Positions 1 through 8,461 of a stretch of 64,000 bases of DNA are shown piece after piece (within the stretch, counting starts at the first letter, position 1; every line of letters starts with the position of its first letter). Source of the DNA: Vibrio sp. 16 (GTDB lineage: Bacteria > Pseudomonadota > Gammaproteobacteria > Enterobacterales > Vibrionaceae); NCBI RefSeq assembly GCF_963681195.1, contig NZ_OY808997.1:806001-870000 (forward strand). Reading direction: 5' to 3'. The notes beneath the pieces are model-generated. The model searched no databases and was not told the DNA's origin. It saw only the letters and a program-made list of their open reading frames with translations. A program made the translations under genes and the position numbers.

Positions 1-83
1 AAAATCACTTGAGTATTAGACCACTGCGACGCGAGCAAGGCAACGTTATCGAAGAAATCAGAGCGGTTCTGGCGAGGGTTTAA
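1..83 (+). CDS. C-terminal end of an unidentified protein (partial)
   Basis: An open frame enters from the left edge (codons in phase with position 3) and stops with TAA at 81-83, giving 26 residues rich in Arg and Glu (…LRREQGNVIEEIRAVLARV). The end looks like an amphipathic helix. It is too short to assign to a family. It converges on the TrmB-type regulator gene. It could also be a chance frame, but it has the codon usage of its neighbours. Confidence 0.45.
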   Translation, partial: NHLSIRPLRREQGNVIEEIRAVLARV

Positions 84-95
84 TCAGAGCAAGAG

Positions 96-116
96 GAGGG
101 TGAGCATGTCACCCTC
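96..116. terminator. Stem-loop between convergent genes
   Basis: Eight-base arms GAGGGTGA / TCACCCTC enclose a 5-nt loop. It sits between the stop at 83 and the stop of the leftward regulator gene at 124. There is no clear T-run on either side, so termination is only inferred from its position. Confidence 0.4.
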
Positions 117-123
117 ATGATTG

Positions 124-918
124 TTAGTGTTTGGCGAGATCGTCCATCACCATCGAGTTGTGTTGTTCGTGAATGGTATTGACGCGGATGCGCTTCTCAG
201 GTTCCAGCTTTTCATATTCCGTGAGGTAGATGTCACTGTGGATGTGCTCAGCGATCATTTTCACCATCAAGCGGTTGTTGGCATAAAGGCCCAAGGTTTC
301 GTCACGGTGAGAAAACATCAGTGCTAGCTTCATATCCGCCACACACATAAAGCGGTGAGAAGGGTACTCGATTTCTTCGTTGTCAGAGCGAGAATACATT
401 TCGATTTTCTTGTGCGGACTCGCTACTTTATTGAATGAGAAAACAATCACGCGCACGCCACGTTCAATGGCATCACAAAGCTCTTGTGCAAACAGATTTA
501 AGTTAAAGTCAGTATTGAGGTAAATCTCCAAGTTGGCTTGGTTGATCACTTCTTTGGCTTTTTGCAGCACATTTTCATAGCCGGTGACGTTGTACACAAA
601 CTGCTTTTCTTCTTGCAGCATCATCTTCGACAGTTCGGTTTTAAGAATATTGATATTCTCGACGGTCTTTTTCTCAATTTGATTGAAGATCAGTTCTGGC
701 GATTTGGCTTCGTACTCTTTGGTATCACCGTCTGAAAGGAAGATGTAGCCGTTGGCATAGAGGTTATCGATCGATGAATAAACTGAAGAGCGAGACAAAG
801 AGATGTCTTTAGCGATTTTGTATCCGCTTGCACGGCCGTTTTTGAGTAGGTTGATGTACACAAGCGCGTCGGTTTTAGAAAAGCCGAAATCCATCAGTTT
901 GGTCACTAGATCTGACAC
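124..918 (-). CDS. TrmB-family transcriptional regulator
   Basis: This is a 264-residue regulator. The first ~65 residues form a winged helix-turn-helix typical of the TrmB family (FGFSKTDALVYINLLKNG…SGYKIAKD…SRSSVYSSIDNL). A short coiled coil follows (about 75-110), then a phospholipase-D-like TrmB domain. It lacks the long C-terminal sugar-binding extension of archaeal TrmB. The frame is open upstream to a TTG at 942, but a GTG at 918 has AGAGGA six bases ahead, so 918 is preferred. It is the last gene of the leftward cyclodextrin arm, 52 bp after the ROK-like gene. In archaea TrmB proteins control maltose/maltodextrin uptake; control of this locus is inferred from position. Confidence 0.85.
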   Translation of the reverse strand: MSDLVTKLMDFGFSKTDALVYINLLKNGRASGYKIAKDISLSRSSVYSSIDNLYANGYIFLSDGDTKEYEAKSPELIFNQIEKKTVENINILKTELSKMMLQEEKQFVYNVTGYENVLQKAKEVINQANLEIYLNTDFNLNLFAQELCDAIERGVRVIVFSFNKVASPHKKIEMYSRSDNEEIEYPSHRFMCVADMKLALMFSHRDETLGLYANNRLMVKMIAEHIHSDIYLTEYEKLEPEKRIRVNTIHEQHNSMVMDDLAKH

Positions 919-970
919 AGGTTGTCCTCTGAAGCTGTTCAATTTATTTACCTACTTTAGATTATCATTG

Positions 971-1867
971 TCATCGTGCGGAGAGAAAACGATTGTTGTA
1001 ATTTTTTTCCGAGAAGAGTGCCGCACCCTGAGCAAAAGCAAAGGCATCACTGGATAAGGTGATCGAGTCGGGGAGCAAAGAGACGTCGATGTATCGACTC
1101 AGCGCCACGAGTAAATCGTCATTGATACGGCCGTGGCAAACCACGTCGCCAGACAGCAGAAGAGTCTCGGGCATTAATTCGTTTATTGGCTTGGCCAAAC
1201 TGCGAGCCAGTTGATCGATAAAGGTACGATACACCCTTGTATCGGTTGGGACCGCGTTGGCGACGCCAGCAAAGATCACCGCAAGCGGTTTGTCTTGCAA
1301 GACGATTTGGTGATACTGCCTTTCAATTCCGCCGACCGACAAAAATTGCTCGATACAGTGTTCACTGCTGCACCGACATACCGGCGTTAAGCCATCGACG
1401 AGCCAGTCAAAACCAGGAAGCTCAGAGTGTGCCCACGTCTCACACAGACGGCTTGGGCGTAGTTTGCCGTTCTCAAACAACGCCAAACCACAACTGTCGC
1501 CGAGCGAAACGCTTAACAAACGCTGGTGGTGTGCAGACACATGCATCGCAGCCGCTTGCGAGTGGCTGACAAGCTGGCAATCGATCGTGAATGTTTGGCT
1601 CAGGGCACTCGCGAGTTGCTCTGGGGACGGTTGATGGAGGCTATTCGTAGCCGTGAAGTATTCAGAGCAACTTAGTGTCAGCGCTTTGAGTTCACCAAAT
1701 TGAATTCGGCTTTTATTGACCAAGCGCTTTAAGGTGTCGAGAAGCGAAGCTGAGTTTGACGAGAGGGGCTCTCGGGCTCGGAGTCGCTCGTGGCCTGCAG
1801 CGTCACTGGTGTATGTGTGAATGGATTGGGAATCCAAAGAGATTCCCAAATGAATGGCGCCTTGCAT
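971..1867 (-). CDS. ROK-fold protein, probably catalytically degraded
   Basis: The 298 residues have the overall layout of ROK sugar kinases/repressors without an N-terminal DNA-binding domain. The ROK zinc motif survives as CRCSSEHCIE (Cys164, Cys166, Cys171) with a candidate fourth ligand in AHSEL (His147). The kinase parts are damaged: the N-terminal DxGGT phosphate loop reads GISLDSQS, and the usual N-D-A-N catalytic segment reads SHSQAAAM (101-108), so the catalytic Asp is missing. Its ATG overlaps the stop of the GH13 enzyme (TAATG), so translation is probably coupled. A sugar-sensing or scaffolding role is possible; active hexokinase function looks unlikely from these residues. Confidence 0.72.
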   Translation of the reverse strand: MQGAIHLGISLDSQSIHTYTSDAAGHERLRAREPLSSNSASLLDTLKRLVNKSRIQFGELKALTLSCSEYFTATNSLHQPSPEQLASALSQTFTIDCQLVSHSQAAAMHVSAHHQRLLSVSLGDSCGLALFENGKLRPSRLCETWAHSELPGFDWLVDGLTPVCRCSSEHCIEQFLSVGGIERQYHQIVLQDKPLAVIFAGVANAVPTDTRVYRTFIDQLARSLAKPINELMPETLLLSGDVVCHGRINDDLLVALSRYIDVSLLPDSITLSSDAFAFAQGAALFSEKNYNNRFLSAR

Positions 1868-3648
1868 TAGCGAGACACTTGTTCCATGACATAACCATAG
1901 GCGTTAAGCTCGTACGGTTTTCCACTACATACGACGGTTTTCGCTTGGTCACTGTTATTGAGAATAAAGCGCCACTCACCACGCTGATAGGCGATGCAGT
2001 GATCATCATCTACATCAAGCCAATCGAGGTAAGGGAGATTGAACGCCGCTGAGCTTTTACGCAGCGAAATGAGATCCTGAATAAACTGCTTAAATTCAAG
2101 ATCTTGCTCTGACTCGTCCCAAATCATGCATTTGCGGTTATCTTCACTTCCCATACCGCGATTACCATCAATGCCTACCTCTCCACCGTAGTAGATACAA
2201 GGCGCACCAACTTGGGTGAACATAAAGAGGTAAGCCAGTTTCGCTTTGCGTTTGTCACCACCACACAGCGAGATGATTCGGGTAGTATCGTGGCTATCGA
2301 GCAAATTAAACATCGCTTCATTAACATTGCGCGGGTAGGCTATGTAAGATGTCGTGACCGCGTTCTTAAACTCCGACTTATTCAAGCTGGCGATGGCAAA
2401 ATAATCGGTGATTGCCTGAGTTAATGGATAGTTCATCAATGAATCATATTGATCACCGCGCAGCCAAGGCATCCCTTCATGCCAAATTTCACCAAGGATA
2501 TAGCAGTCTGGATTGGCTTGCTTCACTACCTTGCGGAACTCTCGCCAGAAGCTGTGATCGACTTCGTTGGCAACGTCTAAGCGCCATCCATCAATACCAA
2601 ATTCTTCAACCCAATGCTTGGCAACATCGAGTAAATAAGCGCGACACTCTTCATTCTCTGTATTGAGTTTTGGCATCTCCGCAACGTTGGCGAAAGTTTC
2701 GTAGTTCAGGTTCCAAAAGTCCCATTCCTCTCTTGGCGTGTCTGGGTAAACAGGGAACTGGTTGATCCAAAACCAATCTGCGTATTGAGAGTCTTTACCT
2801 TTCTCAACCACATCAAGCCATAGCGGTGATTGATCGCCAATGTGATTAAACACCGCATCAAGCATCACCTTCATTCCGCGTTTATGTGCTTCGTTAACCA
2901 ATGCTTTAAACGCTTCGTTGCCACCAAAATGCGGGTCAACATTGTAGTAGTCCACCGTGTCATATTTGTGGTTGGCATTGGCGGTGAAAATAGGGCAAAG
3001 GTAAAGTCCGTTGACGCCTAGGTCTTGAAGGTAATCGAGCTTATCGATCACGCCCCATAAATCGCCGCCCATAAAGCTGTCGCTGGTGGGTTGGCTGCCC
3101 CATGGTAATACGTTGCTCGGGGAAATTTCTGGGCGTCCATTGGCGAAACGCTCAGGGAAAATCTGGTACCAAACCGTCTCTTTAACCCACTTAGGCGTGG
3201 TTAATACATCGCGAGGGTTAATAAACGGAAAGCAGAAAAAGTTGCTTAAGTTACTCAGTTCCACTTCTGCTTGAGTATCCTGAGCGATGTCGACAATGCG
3301 CTTTTCACCAAACAGCAGTTTTTCACCCCCTTTACCGTAAAGGATAAAGCCGTAACGTGTGCGCTTTTTCGGCGGGGTAAATTCGGCGAACCAGTGGTCG
3401 TGATGCTCTGATTGGCCTTCAAAACTCATTTCCACTTCATTACCACCGACCCAACCGTGGGCGTCACTGCCACCTAGGTTACCGCCATCTAAGCCGCCTT
3501 CGGCCCAGTGATAAGGGTCTCCAATCCAAAGGGCGACTTTTTCGATTTCACCTTTGGCGCTGCGTAAGCGGATATGCAGCGTGTCATTATCGTAGGCGTA
3601 ACTGTCCGCACTCTTTGCCGAGTGTGAAAGGGAGCTTCTTGTAATCAT
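1867..3648 (-). CDS. GH13 cyclomaltodextrinase / neopullulanase
   Basis: This is a 593-residue GH13 enzyme with no signal peptide, so probably cytoplasmic. An N-terminal beta-sandwich (about 1-130, CBM34-like) precedes the barrel. Conserved regions are visible: DAVFNH (from Asp264), GWRLDVANE with nucleophile Asp358, EIWHE with acid/base Glu387, LLDSHD with Asp454, and the MPKLN motif typical of the cyclodextrinase/neopullulanase/maltogenic amylase subfamily. It should open cyclodextrins and cut maltodextrins delivered by the ABC importer just upstream in the operon. A CAGGAT Shine-Dalgarno lies before the ATG. The counterpart in the Klebsiella cym cluster is CymH; exact substrate preference cannot be read from sequence. 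Confidence 0.9.
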   Translation of the reverse strand: MITRSSLSHSAKSADSYAYDNDTLHIRLRSAKGEIEKVALWIGDPYHWAEGGLDGGNLGGSDAHGWVGGNEVEMSFEGQSEHHDHWFAEFTPPKKRTRYGFILYGKGGEKLLFGEKRIVDIAQDTQAEVELSNLSNFFCFPFINPRDVLTTPKWVKETVWYQIFPERFANGRPEISPSNVLPWGSQPTSDSFMGGDLWGVIDKLDYLQDLGVNGLYLCPIFTANANHKYDTVDYYNVDPHFGGNEAFKALVNEAHKRGMKVMLDAVFNHIGDQSPLWLDVVEKGKDSQYADWFWINQFPVYPDTPREEWDFWNLNYETFANVAEMPKLNTENEECRAYLLDVAKHWVEEFGIDGWRLDVANEVDHSFWREFRKVVKQANPDCYILGEIWHEGMPWLRGDQYDSLMNYPLTQAITDYFAIASLNKSEFKNAVTTSYIAYPRNVNEAMFNLLDSHDTTRIISLCGGDKRKAKLAYLFMFTQVGAPCIYYGGEVGIDGNRGMGSEDNRKCMIWDESEQDLEFKQFIQDLISLRKSSAAFNLPYLDWLDVDDDHCIAYQRGEWRFILNNSDQAKTVVCSGKPYELNAYGYVMEQVSR

Positions 3649-3666
3649 GTGTATATCCTGACGTTG

Positions 3667-4500
3667 TTATTCTTTTACTGCGCCACTGACTAAGCCTGTG
3701 GTGATGTGTTTTTGCGTGACCACAAACAGCAGCGTGATAGGTACCGCGACTAAGAGAGAGCCGGCGGCAAACAGAGTAAAGTTCTCTGCGGAGTTGGAAG
3801 AGATCCAACTAAAGATGCCAATCGCTAAGGTCATTTTCTCTTCGCTGCGCAGGATGAGCGTTGGCAAAATGAAGTCCATCCACGGGCCTGTAAATGACAC
3901 AAGGGCGACGAAAACCAGAATCGGCTTGGCGAGCGGCAAAATGATCTCAAGGAAAATGGTCATGTGACCGGCACCATCAATTTTTGCTGCTTCATCGAGT
4001 GAGGTTGGAATCGCATCAAAATAGCCTTTGACCAACCAAACCATGAAGGGGAGTGACCCCGTTACATAGACGAACAACAAGCCAGCGTAGGTGTCGATAA
4101 GGTTCATCTTCGACAGCAAAATGTAGATTGCCGTCATGGAGAGAAACGCTGGGAACATCTGTAGTACAAGAATGCTCATCATAATGTTGCGTTTGCCTTT
4201 AAAACGGTATCGTGAAAAGACAAAAGCTGACAGGGTCACCACTACCAGTGAAATCAACATATTCGCCGTTGCTAACAGAAAGGTGTTTTTGTACCAATCA
4301 AAGTAAGGCGTATCGTTGAATAGCGCTCGGTAATGGTCCAACGTGAACTCAATTTCCGTAAAAGATGAGCTGAACAAGTTAGTGCCGACTTTGAAAGAGG
4401 CCAAGATCGTCCAAAGCACAGGGCCGAGCACCAATAGCGCATTTGCTGTGAGAAACAGATAGACGATCGCGGTGCCGATTTTTCCGATAAATTTGTCCAT
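3667..4500 (-). CDS. ABC importer permease, MalG/CymG type
   Basis: A 277-residue inner-membrane permease with six predicted hydrophobic segments. The cytoplasmic EAA loop that docks on the ATPase is clear: EAAKIDGAGHMTIFLEIILP around residues 165-185. The C-terminus ends TTGLVSGAVKE, as in MalG-type proteins. Its start lies 1 bp after the stop of the MalF-like gene and it ends 18 bp before the GH13 gene, so all are one leftward operon. It should form the heterodimer channel with the MalF-like partner and be energised by the ATPase encoded at 10098. Confidence 0.93.
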   Translation of the reverse strand: MDKFIGKIGTAIVYLFLTANALLVLGPVLWTILASFKVGTNLFSSSFTEIEFTLDHYRALFNDTPYFDWYKNTFLLATANMLISLVVVTLSAFVFSRYRFKGKRNIMMSILVLQMFPAFLSMTAIYILLSKMNLIDTYAGLLFVYVTGSLPFMVWLVKGYFDAIPTSLDEAAKIDGAGHMTIFLEIILPLAKPILVFVALVSFTGPWMDFILPTLILRSEEKMTLAIGIFSWISSNSAENFTLFAAGSLLVAVPITLLFVVTQKHITTGLVSGAVKE

Positions 4501-4501
4501 G

Positions 4502-5791
4502 TTACATACCTACGTCGTCTTTAAAGGATTTCATGCGTCGGAACTGCCAAATTGCGATGCCAGACAAGAACAAGAAAATGATGATTGAGATAACAGAGGC
4601 AATTTGATACTGCTGGAAGTCGAGCGTGAGCTTGTAGATCCAAGTAATCAGGATGTCTGTGTGGCCCGCAAATCGATACTCTGGGTTGATAGGTCCGCCT
4701 TCAGTTAGAAGGAAAATGGCGCCAAAGTTGTTGAAGTTATGGGCAAAAGTCATCACTAAAGATGGTGCAACTTGGTGTAACACCATTGGCAAGGTGATTT
4801 CCCAAAACTGTTGGAACTTACTGGCACCGTCCACTTCACTCGCTTCGTACAGATCGGAAGGAATATTGGTCAATGCACCGGCAATCAACAACATGAAGTA
4901 AGGTGCGCCGACCCAAACACTGACAGCGATAACGGTAATTTTTGCCGTGAATGGATCAGAGAGAAACGCAATAGAATCAAAGCCCCAAGCGTTTAACGTC
5001 GCATTAACCGGTCCGACACCATTAAGCAGTAAACGGAACATCAGCAAGGTAACGAAAGCGGGAATGGCGTAAGGCAGAATGAAGATAAAGCGCCACGCTT
5101 TTTTCGCCTTGATGTCTTTCTTTTGCAGCGCCAGAGCAAGCAGAAAACCAAATCCACAAGTACAGACAGTCGCAAAGAACGCCCAAATTACCGTCCAAGA
5201 AGCCACGCCGAAGAAAGTACTGGACCAGATTTTTAGCTCAAACAGCGCAATAAAGTTTTTAAATCCAACCCAGTCCACCAGGTTACGCGGCGGGATATGG
5301 TGCGGCGCCGAATAGTTGGTAAACGAGACCAACACGGTAATGACGATTGGCAAAATGATGAACGCGATGCTGGCCAAAAAGGCTGGCGACAACATGATAA
5401 AGGCGAATTTCTCGTCGTAGATCTGCTTGAATTGCTCTGAGAGTGACGCGTGGCTCGGCGTTACACTTAGCGCATCTTTCACGTTAATGGCGTAGACACA
5501 CAAAAACAGAAAGCAGTAAATCAGCGCGATCACCCCTTCAACTAGCATAAAGATAGAGTTATCGCCGGGGATGATGTCAAAACCATTACGCACTTGAGCC
5601 ACATCGCCGAGTGTCACCAATCCTTTTAGTGCGATAGTGATGTCGACGAGAAACAGCAAGGTGACGATTTGCAAGGCTAGGAACGCAGCCCCTTTGACCC
5701 AATGGCCAAAGCGTAGCTGAGTCGCGCCCATAATCAGGAGCGAAGCGGGCACCTTAGGTGCCGGCTGAGTTTGTGATAACAACATAGACAT
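4502..5791 (-). CDS. ABC importer permease, MalF/CymF type
   Basis: A 429-residue permease with an N-terminal extension carrying extra membrane segments (about 30-60 and 80-105) before the six-helix core. The EAA loop reads EASEVDGASKFQQFWEITLP. It is 2 bp downstream of the binding-protein gene stop and 1 bp upstream of the MalG-like start. It lacks the large periplasmic P2 domain of E. coli MalF (514 aa). By position and family it should import malto-oligosaccharides or cyclodextrins. Confidence 0.92.
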   Translation of the reverse strand: MSMLLSQTQPAPKVPASLLIMGATQLRFGHWVKGAAFLALQIVTLLFLVDITIALKGLVTLGDVAQVRNGFDIIPGDNSIFMLVEGVIALIYCFLFLCVYAINVKDALSVTPSHASLSEQFKQIYDEKFAFIMLSPAFLASIAFIILPIVITVLVSFTNYSAPHHIPPRNLVDWVGFKNFIALFELKIWSSTFFGVASWTVIWAFFATVCTCGFGFLLALALQKKDIKAKKAWRFIFILPYAIPAFVTLLMFRLLLNGVGPVNATLNAWGFDSIAFLSDPFTAKITVIAVSVWVGAPYFMLLIAGALTNIPSDLYEASEVDGASKFQQFWEITLPMVLHQVAPSLVMTFAHNFNNFGAIFLLTEGGPINPEYRFAGHTDILITWIYKLTLDFQQYQIASVISIIIFLFLSGIAIWQFRRMKSFKDDVGM

Positions 5792-5793
5792 CT

Positions 5794-7020
5794 TTACTCT
5801 TGTAATTCAATCTGTTCTGCGATGATTGAGCGAGCACGGTCAAGAACCTCTTTCGGAGACTTATCATTGACCCACATTGCCGTAATGGCACTCGCCATTG
5901 GTGACCAAATAAAGCCCATTTCAGGGATGGATGGCATCGCATCTGAATAGAAACCTTGAGTGATGATGGCGTAGGTTGCTTCGTCTGCATCAACAATGAT
6001 CTCTTCCATCACCGATTGGACTGGTGGAATGGCCTTGGTCATCTCAAAGCGTTTTTTCAGCATCTTGTCACTCGACAGATAATCTGCGAAAAGCTGTGCG
6101 GCTCTTGGGTATTCCGTGTAAGAAGAGACGACGGCTAGGCGCACGGTTGAAAACGTTCTAGGCTGCTGACCTTCAAGTTTTGGTAGAGGTACAACGCCAT
6201 AATTCACCCCTGAATCTTGGTAGCCTTTGATGGCCCAAGGACCATCGATGATTGCCGCGACTTTACCTTCGCTAAACAAACCTCGGCGCACCTGTGCATT
6301 TCTCATGTCGATTGGGTTGGAGTTGTTTGCAACGCGCAGTTTCTTCATCGCCTCTAAGCCTTGCTGCGCTTTCTCTGAGTTGATACCGATGTCTTTAGCG
6401 TCAGTGCCGTGATTACCAAACTCATACGCACCGTACAGCGTGACAAACGAGCGCGACTCGTAGTAATTCTGAATGTCCCACAGCAGTGCGTACTTGTGAG
6501 ATTTTTTATCGTTGAAGGTTTTCGAAAACTCAATGAGCTCTTCAAATGTGTTGGGTGCTTTTGGCAGTAAGTCCTTGTTATAGAAGAGTGCCGTGGTGGC
6601 GAAACTCACCGGGAAACCATAGCTCTTACCTTCTGACTTAGAGGCGTCGATGGCATTTTGCATAAAGGTTTCATTGATGCGCGGTGCGGACACCAAGTTT
6701 TCCATCGCGCCACCAGCGACCACCAGTCTACCCAGCAAGTCATGTTCGATTTCGGCAACGTCCGCGACGCGAGCTGAGCCGCCATCTTGGATCAGTCTTG
6801 AGGCTGCATCGATAGGAGCAAGGCCACGGAAAGAAAACGCAACATCGTAGTTGAAGTCTTGGTTAAACGCTTTAGCCGCGTACTCCATGTAGTCGACGGT
6901 TGTCGAATCCGTCCAGATCAACAGCTCTGCGTTGTCTTCTGGGGAGATGGCTTGTGCATTGACCGTTGCCGCGACCAAAAGAGATCCAATCAGTCCTGCT
7001 GTAATTAGGTTTTTTTTCAT
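5794..7020 (-). CDS. Periplasmic sugar-binding protein, MalE/CymE type
   Basis: The mature protein is a family-1 extracellular solute-binding protein. A signal peptide is obvious from the ATG at 7020 (MKKNLITAGLIGSLLVAATVNAQA), with cleavage likely after the AQA motif near residue 24. An in-frame ATG at 7035 would add five residues, but the signal peptide starts naturally at 7020. Features shared with MalE-like proteins include AELLIWTD near the mature N-terminus, the GPWAIKGYQ hinge segment and an Ala/Pro-rich end. It is the first gene of the leftward arm and should capture the imported glucan in the periplasm. Confidence 0.9.
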   Translation of the reverse strand: MKKNLITAGLIGSLLVAATVNAQAISPEDNAELLIWTDSTTVDYMEYAAKAFNQDFNYDVAFSFRGLAPIDAASRLIQDGGSARVADVAEIEHDLLGRLVVAGGAMENLVSAPRINETFMQNAIDASKSEGKSYGFPVSFATTALFYNKDLLPKAPNTFEELIEFSKTFNDKKSHKYALLWDIQNYYESRSFVTLYGAYEFGNHGTDAKDIGINSEKAQQGLEAMKKLRVANNSNPIDMRNAQVRRGLFSEGKVAAIIDGPWAIKGYQDSGVNYGVVPLPKLEGQQPRTFSTVRLAVVSSYTEYPRAAQLFADYLSSDKMLKKRFEMTKAIPPVQSVMEEIIVDADEATYAIITQGFYSDAMPSIPEMGFIWSPMASAITAMWVNDKSPKEVLDRARSIIAEQIELQE

Positions 7021-7040
7021 ACCCACACCGCTCATTAGGT

Positions 7041-7063
7041 TAGTAGTCCATAAGATACTACTA
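7041..7063. promoter_or_regulatory. Inverted repeat, possible operator near the binding-protein gene
   Basis: Arms TAGTAGT and ACTACTA are separated by 9 bp and sit 20-43 bp upstream of the ATG of the binding-protein gene. The position fits an operator in the 5' leader. The TrmB-type regulator at 124-918 is the obvious candidate partner, by inference only. Confidence 0.35.
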
Positions 7064-7118
7064 GGTTAAAATGCCGTCGTAATAAGTCAATATAATAAAC
7101 ATGGAAATGGTATCTATA

Positions 7119-7134
7119 TGTGATATTTGTCACT
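7119..7134. promoter_or_regulatory. CRP (cAMP receptor protein) site
   Basis: TGTGATATTTGTCACT matches the consensus TGTGA-N6-TCACA at 9 of 10 defined positions. It lies about 100 bp upstream of the binding-protein ATG, fitting catabolite activation of the leftward operon. Confidence 0.65.
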
Positions 7135-7248
7135 AATTTCGGTCGGTGTTATGGGGTTGCTGGTTGTTATATGAAACCAGGTTGAATAAGGTCTCAACGT
7201 AAAATTCACCTGTTAATTTTGCTTTATGCTTATGAAAAACAGGGTTTT

Positions 7249-7264
7249 TGTGACCAAATTCAAA
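7249..7264. promoter_or_regulatory. Second CRP-like site
   Basis: TGTGACCAAATTCAAA matches TGTGA-N6-TCACA at 9 of 10 defined positions. It lies 160 bp upstream of the porin GTG, so it could serve the rightward promoter. Confidence 0.45.
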
Positions 7265-7424
7265 AATAACATCATTAATGGTGATGCAAGTCTCATTTGT
7301 AGAATCAATAGGAGGAAATCTTAAAATATTTCCAGAACAATAATTAGGCGTTCAACGTGAACTACTAAAATTCATGGCCAGAATTTTTCTAATATCCACT
7401 GCCTGGAACAATTAAGGAAATACC

Positions 7425-8432
7425 GTGAAAAGAACAACATTGTCGGTACTCATTGCTAACACACTGCTTTTAAGTACGACCGCATTTGCTGCTAATGACC
7501 GAGGCTTTGCCCCTGAAGATACTTTTTTTGATGACGCTCTACAGTTTGGGGGGCATGTCGGCTCATCGGTTGAATATGAATACAAAACAACGACTGACTG
7601 GCAGAAATGGGGAGGAGTGAAAGCGACTGAGAAAACTCGCACACACGAAGTGGTGAGTCTGTTTTATCGAAACGCTAAGTGGAACTTAAATGCACTCTAT
7701 GGCTTTAAATTAGAAGATCGCAAGAAAGAGCAAAAAGGCTACAGCGAGACGGAAGATGGTTATAAACACCTATTTTCAATTGATAAGGGATTCCATTTTG
7801 GTGATGGATGGGGCACAGGCTTAATTTATGAACTGGAATACACTCGGAGTCAGTTGTACAGCACAGCCGGTGTATCTGGTCTGAGAAAAACGTCTGGAGA
7901 GCATAGCTTAAGACCTTATCTTACGTACTGGAATAATGAATATAGCGCAGGCTTCTATTCAAACCTTGAGTACCTAGTAAACAAGGAAGATAAGAGTGAG
8001 TGGGGGGATACTCGTGAAGCGGGTTACAGCTTGTTGTTCAAACCATATAAGCGTTTTGCTAACTGGGAGTTTGGTGTAGAGCTGTTCTATCAGATTAAAG
8101 AAAATGAAGCGAATGGCAGTAAAGTCGCTGACTTCACAGAGAAATATATCGAACCTATCGTGCAGTACAGCTTTGATGACGCCGGAACCATGTACGTGCG
8201 TACTCGAATTGGTCAAAACGAAACCAACGGTATCGGTAGCAAAGATGATTACTTCAAAGATATCCGTAAAGCAACCATTGGCTATGAGCAAGCGCTTGGC
8301 GAGGATTGGCTTGTAAAGGCTGAGTATGAGTGGGCCAAAGACACTGAAACATCAAACGCCGACATATACCGTGGTGACGAGAAAGTGGTTGAGCAAAATA
8401 CTCTATTTGTTCAAGCGCTATACCGCTTCTAA
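7425..8432 (+). CDS. Outer-membrane porin, OmpG/CymA-like
   Basis: A 335-residue outer-membrane protein. A signal peptide ends at TTAFA near residue 22. The rest alternates aromatic and polar residues as in beta-strands and ends with QALYRF, the C-terminal Phe signature for BAM insertion. Size (about 313 mature residues), lack of trimeric-porin motifs and position in a glucan cluster fit a monomeric 14-strand porin such as OmpG or the cyclodextrin channel CymA; KdgM-like families are an alternative. Translation starts at GTG with TAAGGA six bases ahead. It is first in the rightward operon and should admit cyclodextrins or maltodextrins to the periplasm. Confidence 0.75.
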   Translation: MKRTTLSVLIANTLLLSTTAFAANDRGFAPEDTFFDDALQFGGHVGSSVEYEYKTTTDWQKWGGVKATEKTRTHEVVSLFYRNAKWNLNALYGFKLEDRKKEQKGYSETEDGYKHLFSIDKGFHFGDGWGTGLIYELEYTRSQLYSTAGVSGLRKTSGEHSLRPYLTYWNNEYSAGFYSNLEYLVNKEDKSEWGDTREAGYSLLFKPYKRFANWEFGVELFYQIKENEANGSKVADFTEKYIEPIVQYSFDDAGTMYVRTRIGQNETNGIGSKDDYFKDIRKATIGYEQALGEDWLVKAEYEWAKDTETSNADIYRGDEKVVEQNTLFVQALYRF

Positions 8433-8461
8433 ATCCTTCAATCAATAATGGATAACCTGTA

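Larger units (their letters stand above)
7021..7424. promoter_or_regulatory. Divergent control region of the cyclodextrin locus
   Basis: The 404 bp between the leftward binding-protein operon and the rightward porin operon hold no credible gene and are AT-rich. They contain two CRP-like sites (7119-7134 and 7249-7264), a 7-bp inverted repeat close to the leftward start (7041-7063) and a short inverted repeat GGAAAT/ATTTCC (7314-7333). Both promoters should lie here; their -10 and -35 boxes cannot be fixed with confidence. Confidence 0.7.
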
